This document shows, one piece after another, positions 1 through 5,227 of a stretch of DNA of 5,378 nt (the first letter of the stretch is position 1; each line of letters opens with the position of its first letter). Origin of the DNA: CAZEGV01 sp964511645 (lineage in GTDB: Bacteria; Bacteroidota; Bacteroidia; Cytophagales; JAAEPT01); assembly GCA_964511645.1 (NCBI GenBank), contig CAZEGV010000096.1:1-5378 (forward strand), in the 5' to 3' direction. Both the position numbers and the translations under genes were made by a program. The notes under the pieces are model-generated. The model worked only from the letters and a program-made list of their open reading frames with translations. It made no database searches and was not told where the DNA came from.

Positions 1-100
1 CAAAAATTGAAATTTTTATGCTTTTTCCCTACTTATTCTTTCGGACAGTTATGATATAATAATGAATGTACTACCATAAATAACTTAAAACGACAACATC

Positions 101-898
101 ATGAAAAGGTTAAATTTACTTTACACAATATTAGCAATTGTTTTTACTTACAATGTTAATGCGCAGATTGTTTATACAGATATTACAGATGGCATTCCTT
201 CTGGTATTGATTTTAATGGTGACGGAACTAATGAGTTTAGCATTTCAAATGGGACTGGAGTTGGAGATTACATCACTTACTTCAATCCAGGACAAACACA
301 TAATAATACTTATGCAGTAGGAACAGCACTTTCTGGATGGGATGAGGCAGCCTCACTAACTCTTGGGTTTTCAATAGATGGCACCGGTAATTGGATAGGC
401 GCTGGTGATTGCACTATCACTGGTTGGGGTGGAGCAACCGTGTTTCCTTTTAATACTGATGCATATATAGGACTGAAAATAGAAATTGCAAACAACACTT
501 ATTATGGTTGGGTAAGAGTATTTGTTACAACAGGTACTGCGGGAAGCCCTCTTGTAACATACAAAGACTTTGCATATCAAAGCACAGCAAACAGAGCTAT
601 AAACGCAGGAGATATTGGTAATACAACAGGGATTAGTGAATTTGGAAAAAATATGAAGTTCATCACATTATATCCCAATCCTACAAAAAACAACACAATT
701 ACAATTGATAATAAATCAAAATTAAATATATCGAAGATTGAAATAATAGATTTAACAGGGAAAAGAATAAAACAAATTAATGTATTAGATTCTAACAATC
801 AAACAATTGATGTTTCTGAACTTAACACTGGAATATATTTTATTAGTTTATTTAATAATGGTGAAAAAATAGGTAACAAAAAACTAATCATAGAATAA
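101..898 (+). CDS. T9SS type A sorting domain-containing secreted protein
   Basis: This 265-residue protein is probably exported across the inner membrane by Sec and then across the outer membrane by the type IX secretion system. Residues 1-21 form a signal peptide: K2/R3, a hydrophobic core, then a likely cut after NA before Q22. The middle (about 22-175) has an Asp/Asn/Gly-rich loop DFNGDGTNEF at 37-46, resembling a calcium-binding loop. It also has YYGWVRV at 134-140 followed by a KDFAYQSTANRAINAG segment, a pattern I know from the ends of many T9SS cargo beta-domains. Residues about 186-265 match the type A sorting domain: YPNP at 191-194, IEIIDLTGKRI, then LNTGIYFISL and a lysine-rich end. 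The molecular function of the middle domain is not recognisable. The gene is monocistronic, with a strong terminator 41 bp after its stop. The start is chosen because it directly precedes the signal peptide. Confidence 0.9.
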   Translation: MKRLNLLYTILAIVFTYNVNAQIVYTDITDGIPSGIDFNGDGTNEFSISNGTGVGDYITYFNPGQTHNNTYAVGTALSGWDEAASLTLGFSIDGTGNWIGAGDCTITGWGGATVFPFNTDAYIGLKIEIANNTYYGWVRVFVTTGTAGSPLVTYKDFAYQSTANRAINAGDIGNTTGISEFGKNMKFITLYPNPTKNNTITIDNKSKLNISKIEIIDLTGKRIKQINVLDSNNQTIDVSELNTGIYFISLFNNGEKIGNKKLIIE

Positions 899-939
899 AT
901 ACTGCTACAGCACTTAGCCGAATAGTGTGAATTTCACCA

Positions 940-976
940 AAAAAAGCCTCAATGAGTTATTCATTGAGGCTTTTTT
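940..976 (+). terminator. Intrinsic terminator after the T9SS cargo gene
   Basis: The stem GCCTCAATGA (946-955) pairs perfectly with TCATTGAGGC (961-970) around the 5-base loop GTTAT. It is flanked by six As at 940-945 and six Ts at 971-976, so the stem can extend to about 16 pairs. The T run follows the hairpin on the plus strand, as expected for the gene ending at 898. The structure is near symmetric and could also work on the minus strand, but no minus-strand gene is visible to use it. Confidence 0.9.
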
Positions 977-1034
977 ATATCCTATGTTTTTACCCAAAAC
1001 AAGTCAATAATAGCGTGATTTTATCTGTTAAATA

Positions 1035-1071
1035 AAGTGATTAAATGAGCTTAAAGCTCATTTAATCACTT
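1035..1071. repeat. 37-bp near-perfect palindrome
   Basis: Bases 1035-1052 (AAGTGATTAAATGAGCTT) are the exact reverse complement of 1054-1071, with only A1053 between them. The result is an 18-bp perfect inverted repeat with a 1-base centre. No run of Ts follows on either strand, so it is not a typical intrinsic terminator. It lies between a terminated gene and the sigma-factor operon. It could be a cruciform or hairpin, a protein-binding dyad, or a scar of a mobile element; the sequence does not decide. Confidence 0.85.
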
Positions 1072-1119
1072 CGATTTCTTCCTTTAGGCTTTAGCGTCAA
1101 TCACACTAGCATCTACTAA

Positions 1120-1264
1120 TACCATTATTAACTATAATATACGAATTATCTTGTTTATTTTTTACATTCTATATTTCAGTAAACTCAATACGATACAAAA
1201 AAGGATGCCGTTTCTACCGTGTCCGTCCACTGGCTGACCCCTTTTGCAAAAAAGACATTTCCTA
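1120..1264 (+). mobile_element. Probable diverged copy of the 157-bp MITE-like element, left part
   Basis: Starting at 1120, TACCATTATTAACTATAA matches the left terminal repeat of the element at 5071-5227 with a single inserted A. The similarity continues inward: aligned by eye, 1120-1170 against 5071-5121 gives about 41 matching columns of 53, including the TTATC..TGTTT..TTTTTACA..TCT stretch. Further in, similarity is patchy but returns at TTGCAAAAAA (1244-1253), which matches 5176-5185 of the intact copy in the same order and orientation. The three bases outside the left end are TAA, the complement of the TTA duplicated by the other copy. No convincing right terminal repeat or matching target duplication was found, so the right boundary is uncertain and the copy is probably degraded. 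Confidence 0.55.
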
Positions 1265-1314
1265 TTGTGCAACCTTTTAGTTATACTCTTTGTGCAACCT
1301 TTTAGTTATACTCT
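1265..1314 (+). repeat. Perfect tandem duplication of a 25-bp promoter segment
   Basis: Bases 1265-1289 and 1290-1314 are identical 25-mers placed back to back (TTGTGCAACC, then TTTTAGTTATACTCT). The identity ends exactly at two copies, because A1264 and A1315 do not continue it. Each copy contains the GCAACC element proposed as the -35 box for the sigma operon. Only the second copy is followed by a suitable GTC -10 element. Confidence 0.95.
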
Positions 1315-1320
1315 AGTCTT
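1294..1320 (+). promoter_or_regulatory. Candidate ECF sigma-dependent (autoregulatory) promoter
   Basis: GCAACC at 1294-1299 resembles the AAC-containing -35 elements recognised by many ECF sigma factors. GTC at 1316-1318 resembles their usual -10 element. Sixteen bases separate AACC from GTC, which fits this promoter class. The expected transcript start near 1325 leaves a leader of about 25 bases before the sigma-factor ATG at 1350. The placement suggests autoregulation, which is common for ECF operons. The assignment rests on motif and spacing only. Confidence 0.55.
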
Positions 1321-1349
1321 TAGGGTGAATTTAAGTTAAAAACAATTAA

Positions 1350-1883
1350 ATGCTTAACGAAGAAACATTAATAAGCGAGGCGATTAAAAACAATGCTATA
1401 GCACAGCGAACATTATATGAGCGGTACTCAAAAGCAATGTTTAACACCTGCTTAAAAATGATGCACAATGATGATGAAGCAAAAGACACACTTCAAGATG
1501 CCTTCATAAAAGCTTTTACAAAACTAGACTCCTTTGACCATAACTCAACATTTGGAGCTTGGCTCAAACGAATTGTAATTAACACTTGTTTGAACCAAAT
1601 CAATAAAAATAAAAAAATGATATTTGTTGAGGAAGAACAACAGACAACCCTAGACACCGATTATTATGACAGCGAACTAAAAGTAGAACTCATACAAAAA
1701 GCAATCCCTCAGCTAGCTGATGGTTACCGTCAAATCATTTCATTGTACTTATTTGAAGGGTACGATCACACAGAAATTAGCAAAATACTCAACATAAGTG
1801 TTTCAACATCCAAAAGTCAATACTCTAGGGCTAAGAAAAAGTTAAAAAACATTATAACAGATATACGTCATGGGAAAAGATAA
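1350..1883 (+). CDS. RNA polymerase sigma-70 factor, ECF subfamily
   Basis: This 177-residue protein has the two-domain layout of an ECF sigma factor, which directs RNA polymerase to a small regulon. Region 2 spans about residues 20-90: YERYSKAMFNTCLKMMHN, then the core-binding segment DDEAKDTLQDAFIKAF (41-56), and the promoter-melting segment FGAWLKRIVINTCLNQINK (68-86). An acidic linker (about 92-110) leads to region 4 (about 112-168). There the helix-turn-helix YDHTEISKILNISVSTSKSQYSRAKKKL (138-165) would read the -35 box. The length is normal for the family. The ATG has an A-rich leader and lies about 30 bases after a candidate ECF promoter. Its stop overlaps the next start by 14 bp, which implies translational coupling with a membrane partner. 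The exact ECF group and the inducing signal cannot be told from sequence. Confidence 0.95.
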   Translation: MLNEETLISEAIKNNAIAQRTLYERYSKAMFNTCLKMMHNDDEAKDTLQDAFIKAFTKLDSFDHNSTFGAWLKRIVINTCLNQINKNKKMIFVEEEQQTTLDTDYYDSELKVELIQKAIPQLADGYRQIISLYLFEGYDHTEISKILNISVSTSKSQYSRAKKKLKNIITDIRHGKR

Positions 1884-2430
1884 TTTAAAACAATTCATAC
1901 AAAAAAACCGAAATGATTTTGATCAAAAGATACCCTCACTCGAAGCTTGGGAAGAAATTTCAAGCTCACTAAGGAATAAGAAATTAAAATCATTCGATAT
2001 ATCAACCTGGCTACTAAGAGCTGTAGCTGTAATCGTTATATCAGCTGGGTCAATCGGTGTGTACAAGCTCATCTCCGAAAATAACACACCAGCTATTAAC
2101 CAAGTTATCGTAAGTACTGAAGAAACTGTATTGCCTCAAGAAATAATAAAGGCAAACGAAGCATACTCTTCTCGGATTAATAACAAACGAGTACTGCTTG
2201 CTAGCTACGAAAGACAATACCCCAAAGTAACCTCAGCAATTAATACAGAGTTACAAAACCTAGACGATACCTTTAACGAGCTCAAAAAAGAACTTAAAGA
2301 AGGTCCAATATCAGAAGAGGTAATACAAGCGATGATAGAAACTTATCAAATCAAAGTAGAAATCCTTGAAGAAGTATTATTCGAGTTAAATGAAAATCAA
2401 AAAGAACAAAAACATATATCATGGAATTAA
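1870..2430 (+). CDS. Single-pass membrane protein, probable anti-sigma factor or sensor for the ECF sigma
   Basis: This protein has 186 residues and no strong named-domain match by eye. The N-terminal 44 residues are hydrophilic, with F17-DQKIPSLEAWEEI (17-30), an arrangement seen at the start of many Bacteroidota anti-sigma-like proteins. One transmembrane helix runs from about W47 to I68 (rich in A, V and I). The rest (about 70-186) should be periplasmic. It is mostly charged and helical (about 88-178, Glu/Lys/Leu-rich), consistent with a long helical hairpin or coiled coil. The start overlaps the sigma gene by 14 bp and the stop overlaps the next gene by 10 bp. From this position I infer that its cytoplasmic tail holds the sigma factor and its periplasmic part senses an envelope signal. 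No zinc-binding HxxxCxxC motif is present, so it is not a classical ZAS anti-sigma factor. Confidence 0.7.
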   Translation: MGKDNLKQFIQKNRNDFDQKIPSLEAWEEISSSLRNKKLKSFDISTWLLRAVAVIVISAGSIGVYKLISENNTPAINQVIVSTEETVLPQEIIKANEAYSSRINNKRVLLASYERQYPKVTSAINTELQNLDDTFNELKKELKEGPISEEVIQAMIETYQIKVEILEEVLFELNENQKEQKHISWN

Positions 2431-3506
2431 TCATAAAAAACATCCGCCTATTGGTATTATTCTTATGTCTGCCTCTGGTTGCCCAAGAGAACATCTCAGG
2501 TACAGAAGTAATCATTCATACAATTAATAATGATGCCGACATCAATCTATCAAATAGATATGGTGAAATTCAAATCCAAAATTGGAAAAAAGACAGTATA
2601 AAAGTTGTAATTTCTTACTCTTATACTGCTGACAAAAAAGACAGAGTTAACCGAATAAAATCGGGGATTTCTTTTGAAAAAGTCATTACTAATAGTTATG
2701 CTCAAATCAATACTATATTTGGCAAGACAAATAACAATTTTTCAAATGAAAACTTCTCACTTCACCGGTCAATAGAGAACTCAGATGTCTCTATCCGTTA
2801 CAAAGTATACATACCAGAAGGAGTAACGCTTAGTGTTCAGAATAAATTTGGCGACATATACTTCGGTGATATCAAAGGAGATGTTGAAGTACGTCTATCT
2901 CATGGAAACTTAAGAGGAAACAAGATAACAGGCAGGCTAAATGCCACTGTGAAGTATGGTCAAATTAACCTCAACAGCCTAAATTACGCTGTAATTGAAT
3001 TGAATCACTCAAACAATGGAAACATCCAATATGCTAAGAAGCTAATCTTAAATAGTAGTTTCTCTAAACTCTCTATTTCAAAAGTGGACTTCTTAAAACT
3101 ACGCTCTAAAAAAGACAAGGTATTCATACAAGAAGTAAACACACTCAACGGATCATCTTCTATGTCTAAAATCCATATTGCTCAGTTAAACAAAAACATC
3201 AACTTAACTAGTAACTTATTTGGGCACACTGACATAGATCTCGTTAAAAGTGGGTTTGAAGGAATTAATATCAAGAGTAGCAACAATAAGATAAACATCA
3301 TTTTTGACTCTTCATGTAGTTTCAATACTGATATAACGCTTAAAAATGCCGAACTAATTCATTCAAATTCATATAAAAATTTAACGACAGTCCTTACAGG
3401 AAAAAAAACAAAAAACATAACAGGGATAGTTGGTCAAAACAACAAGACCAACTCTTCTGTCAATATCACAATCGAAAGCTCTACATTAACTTTAAATAAC
3501 CTATAA
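2421..3506 (+). CDS. Exported DUF4097-like (putative adhesin-type) repeat beta protein
   Basis: This 361-residue protein has an N-terminal signal peptide (hydrophobic stretch about 8-20, likely cut at VAQ before E23). The rest is built of short repeating beta-strand units rich in Asn, Ser and Ile, such as NLSNRYGEIQIQNW, VQNKFGDIYFGDIKGDVEVRLSHGNL, TVKYGQINLNSLN and IKSSNNKINIIF. Recurring [KR]-[YF]-G-[DEQ]-I strands of this kind are characteristic of DUF4097-type proteins, which are predicted to fold as a right-handed beta-helix-like solenoid. No membrane anchor, lipobox or T9SS tail is visible, so it is probably periplasmic. The start overlaps the previous gene by 10 bp and the stop lies 2 bp before the next start. 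In Bacteroidota such proteins often follow an ECF sigma gene. The biochemical role is unknown, and adhesin is a family label rather than a demonstrated function. Confidence 0.75.
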   Translation: MELIIKNIRLLVLFLCLPLVAQENISGTEVIIHTINNDADINLSNRYGEIQIQNWKKDSIKVVISYSYTADKKDRVNRIKSGISFEKVITNSYAQINTIFGKTNNNFSNENFSLHRSIENSDVSIRYKVYIPEGVTLSVQNKFGDIYFGDIKGDVEVRLSHGNLRGNKITGRLNATVKYGQINLNSLNYAVIELNHSNNGNIQYAKKLILNSSFSKLSISKVDFLKLRSKKDKVFIQEVNTLNGSSSMSKIHIAQLNKNINLTSNLFGHTDIDLVKSGFEGINIKSSNNKINIIFDSSCSFNTDITLKNAELIHSNSYKNLTTVLTGKKTKNITGIVGQNNKTNSSVNITIESSTLTLNNL

Positions 3507-3508
3507 TC

Positions 3509-3758
3509 ATGGAAAAGATATTCATTATAATCTCAATAATTACTTTAAGTATATTAAACATTTCTGCTCAAGAAGATTCTACAATAAGCATCTCAAGTAA
3601 AGAGCCTAGCTTTAAACAAAAGACTCTACTAAGTAAACACCACAACAGCTTAGGTGTTTATCTAGCCCTCTCTGCCGATTATACAGAAATCAATGCACAA
3701 CCTAGATGGGTTTAATGTAAACGTAACTTTAAAACTGGGTATTTTTTACGAAAAATAA
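3509..3758 (+). pseudogene. Remnant of an exported, probably outer-membrane beta-barrel protein (internal deletion with frameshift)
   Basis: The frame from 3509 encodes 68 residues and stops at 3713-3715. It begins with a clear signal peptide (MEKIFIIISIITLSILNISAQ). After a polar linker, HNSLGVYLALSADYTEINAQ (45-64) looks like the first beta-strands of a small membrane barrel. The frame then stops abruptly. From 3702 another frame continues LDGFNVNVTLKLGIFYEK to a stop at 3756-3758. Its alternating hydrophobic pattern and aromatic residue near the end are typical of the last strand of a Bacteroidota outer-membrane protein. A head and a tail without a middle, in different frames, suggest a deletion of most of the gene near 3695-3705. 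The gene starts 2 bp after the DUF4097-like gene and would be the fourth operon member. The alternative is a genuine 68-residue secreted peptide (3509-3715). Confidence 0.6.
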
Positions 3759-3769
3759 AAGCCACCCTC

Positions 3770-3813
3770 AATAGCCCCAGAAATAATAGCGTTTGTTTTC
3801 TGGGGCTATTTTT
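3770..3813 (+). terminator. Intrinsic terminator of the sigma-factor operon
   Basis: AATAGCCCCAGAAA (3770-3783) pairs perfectly over 14 bases with TTTCTGGGGCTATT (3797-3810). The loop is 13 bases and Ts continue at 3811-3813, so the T run is 3809-3813. It lies 12 bases after the end of the fourth-gene remnant, as expected for the operon end. Its intactness suggests that the deletion in the preceding gene did not extend beyond the coding region. Confidence 0.9.
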
Positions 3814-3865
3814 ATTTAAAAAAATTATACCTTGCGGATAATTTTCAAACTTTAAAATACGCAGA

Positions 3866-4814
3866 ATGAATTTTTCAACAAAAGCTACTTACATCTTATG
3901 CGCTCTCTTTTTATTGAATAGTAGTTACGCACAAGATGACGAGCTATATGAGAACGATACAATCGAAGAAAACACAGAAGAAATTAGCAATGCAGAACTT
4001 CAAGAACTGATACAACAATTTACAATAATCGACAGTTTATCAAAATTAATGAACCCTGATTCAACGGGGACAAAAACAATATCAGATGGAAAGGTAACTA
4101 TTACAATACCTCAAGGATTTTATTTCCTTGACGCCAAAGATTCTAAAATTTTACTAGAAGAAATGTGGGGAAACCCACCAAGTGACGATACGGAAGCAAT
4201 GCTTGTTACCAAGGACGGTTATTTTGGAGATTCCGTTATCGCTATTACTATGCAGTACACTAATGACGGACATATAGAAGATAAAGATGCAGAGGACATC
4301 AACTATGACGAACTACTAGAAGAAATGCAAACAAGTGCCGAGGCTAACAATCCTCAACGAATAGAAATGGGTTACAACCCCATTTCTATTATTGGCTGGG
4401 CCTCTACACCGTTTTACGACCAAGTAAGTAAAAAATTACACTGGGCAAAAGAAGCTAAGTTTGGAGATGCCGAAGAAAATACTTTAAACTATGACTTACG
4501 TATACTAGGAAGAGAGGGAAGTATGGATTTAACGTTTATAGCAGGCATCAATCAGCTTGATGATGTGAAAAATAGCATCAATACTATTATGGGGGGGAGT
4601 TATTTTTACAAGCGGAAATACTTACTCGGACTTTAACGAAGATACCGATAAAATAGCTGAGTACGGAATTGCTGGACTTGTAGCTGGTGGAATACTGATG
4701 AAAGTAGCAAAGATTGGCTTCTTAGCTAAGTTTTGGAAAATAATTACTATTGGTACTGTAGCTGCATTTGGTGCAATTAAGAAATTTTTTTTCGGTAGTA
4801 ATAACGACACTTAA
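3866..4814 (+). pseudogene. DUF2167 family membrane protein, frameshifted at a G7 run
   Basis: As written, the frame from 3866 gives 256 residues and stops at 4634-4636. A signal peptide (about 1-22, cut near SYA/Q23) is followed by an acidic segment. The DUF2167 body then shows IPQGFYFLDAKDSKILLEEMWGNPP (81-105), DGHIEDKDAEDINYDELLEEM (134-154), GWAS (177-180), LHWAKEAKFG (191-200) and ENTLNYDLRILGREG (204-218). After IMGG (241-244) the residues stop resembling the family. Seven Gs lie at 4591-4597. With six, the frame continues VIFTSGNTYSDFNEDTDKIAEYG and two hydrophobic C-terminal segments (about 266-280 and 283-304) to a stop at 4812-4814, giving 315 residues. That is close to normal family length and ends in the usual basic, membrane-embedded tail. 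The function of DUF2167 proteins is unknown. The break may be a real mutation, a slippage switch or a sequencing error. Confidence 0.85.
4591..4597 (+). other. G7 homopolymer at the DUF2167 frameshift point
   Basis: Seven consecutive Gs in an AT-rich gene sit exactly where the frame leaves the conserved DUF2167 sequence. Loss of one G restores the downstream frame, which is open for 71 more codons and has the family's C-terminal features. Such tracts are prone to replication slippage and also to base-calling errors. Confidence 0.9.
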
Positions 4815-4864
4815 GTTCAAGTAATAAATGCAACTTTTAGATTTGAGTTTATAATAATATTTTT

Positions 4865-4902
4865 CAGAACGAGAAAAGTAGAGATTCTACTTTTCTGTTC
4901 TG
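4865..4902 (+). terminator. Hairpin, probable terminator after the DUF2167 gene
   Basis: CAGAAC-G-AGAAAAGTAGA (4865-4882) pairs with TCTACTTTTCTGTTCTG (4886-4902) around the loop GAT, with a single bulged G at 4871. The core GTAGA/TCTAC hairpin is preceded by As (4874-4877) and followed by TTTTCTGTTCT, so it can act as an A-stem-T terminator on the plus strand. It lies about 50 bp after the restored DUF2167 stop at 4814, which supports that stop as the true gene end. If it belongs to the host gene, the left end of the IS30 element must lie to its right. Confidence 0.7.
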
Positions 4903-5070
4903 ATGGATAGTGTTATTTTACCTCCTCAAATCGCCAAAAAAGAAGTTGCAATGTCCCACATAACCGAATCACAAAGATACACAATTTCGTGTATGCGAAA
5001 AACAGGCTATAACCAAAGTCAAATAGCTTTGGCTATAGAAAAAGACAAATCTGTTGTTTGTAGAGAATTA

Positions 5071-5087
5071 TACCATTTTAACTATAA
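5071..5087 (+). repeat. Left terminal inverted repeat of the small element
   Basis: TACCATTTTAACTATAA pairs with 5211-5227 at 16 of 17 positions. The same motif with one extra A occurs at 1120-1137. Confidence 0.88.
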
Positions 5088-5210
5088 GACAAGTCATTTA
5101 TCCTGTTTGTTTTTACACTCTCTTCGTTAAAATAATTTACCGTAACCAGTTATGCTAAATCATTTTTCCTCGATATTGCAAAAAACAATTCAATCTAAAT
5201 TAGACTCATA

Positions 5211-5227
5211 TTATAGTTAAACTGGTA
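5211..5227 (-). repeat. Right terminal inverted repeat of the small element
   Basis: On the minus strand it reads TACCAGTTTAACTATAA, differing from the left repeat only by G for T at position 6. It is followed directly by the TTA duplication at 5228-5230. Confidence 0.88.

Larger units (their letters stand above)
899..1349. other. Gene-free stretch between the T9SS cargo gene and the sigma-factor operon
   Basis: No credible protein-coding frame is present on either strand. The stretch contains, in order, the terminator (940-976), a weak 10-base inverted pair (1011-1020 with 1099-1108, 9 of 10 matching) around the 37-bp palindrome, the probable degraded small element from 1120, the 25-bp tandem duplication and the candidate ECF promoter. 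A more GC-rich patch at about 1204-1240 has no identified role. Confidence 0.75.
5071..5227 (+). mobile_element. 157-bp MITE-like non-autonomous element inserted in the IS30 transposase gene
   Basis: The element starts TACCATTTTAACTATAA (5071-5087) and ends TTATAGTTAAACTGGTA (5211-5227). The end is the reverse complement of the start at 16 of 17 positions, differing only at the sixth base. TTA at 5068-5070 and at 5228-5230 forms a 3-bp target duplication. Removing the element and one TTA restores the IS30 reading frame, which proves the boundaries independently. The interior is AT-rich with no credible coding frame, so it must be moved by a transposase supplied elsewhere. A probable older relative begins at 1120. 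Three-base TNA-type duplications are known for some IS5-family groups, but the parent family is not identified here. Confidence 0.88.

Noticed and set aside
2..60. AT-only hairpin at 2-17 and a TATAAT at 55-60 as terminator and promoter for the first gene
   Set aside because: The stem is only six A/T pairs. TATAAT has no matching -35 box and is not the Bacteroidota-type element.
310..580. Open frames on the minus strand inside the T9SS cargo gene (310-498 and 371-580, also 577-798)
   Set aside because: They lie wholly within a convincing plus-strand gene, show no family motifs or plausible leaders, and are shadows of its codons.
3782..3792. AATAATAGCGT shared with 1006-1016
   Set aside because: An 11-base AT-rich match with no extension either side. 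One copy is in a terminator loop, so chance is the simplest explanation.
3816..3840. ATTATACCTTGC as a Bacteroidota TAnnTTTG-type promoter for the DUF2167 gene
   Set aside because: It is one T short of the -7 consensus and no TTG element lies about 20 bases upstream. Location is suitable but the motif is too weak to annotate.
4622..4810. 62-residue open frame on the minus strand
   Set aside because: It mirrors the out-of-frame but family-like C-terminus of the DUF2167 gene on the plus strand, so it is a shadow.
4829..4855. GCAACTTTTAG sequence resembling the GCAACC element of the sigma promoter
   Set aside because: It lacks the second C and no GTC lies at the right spacing. It sits between the end of DUF2167 and its terminator, a poor place for a promoter.
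4903..4950. Upstream ATG at 4903 as the transposase start
   Set aside because: The 16 extra residues have no resemblance to IS30 transposases, and the codon overlaps the terminator hairpin ending at 4902. The ATG at 4951 begins the recognisable domain.
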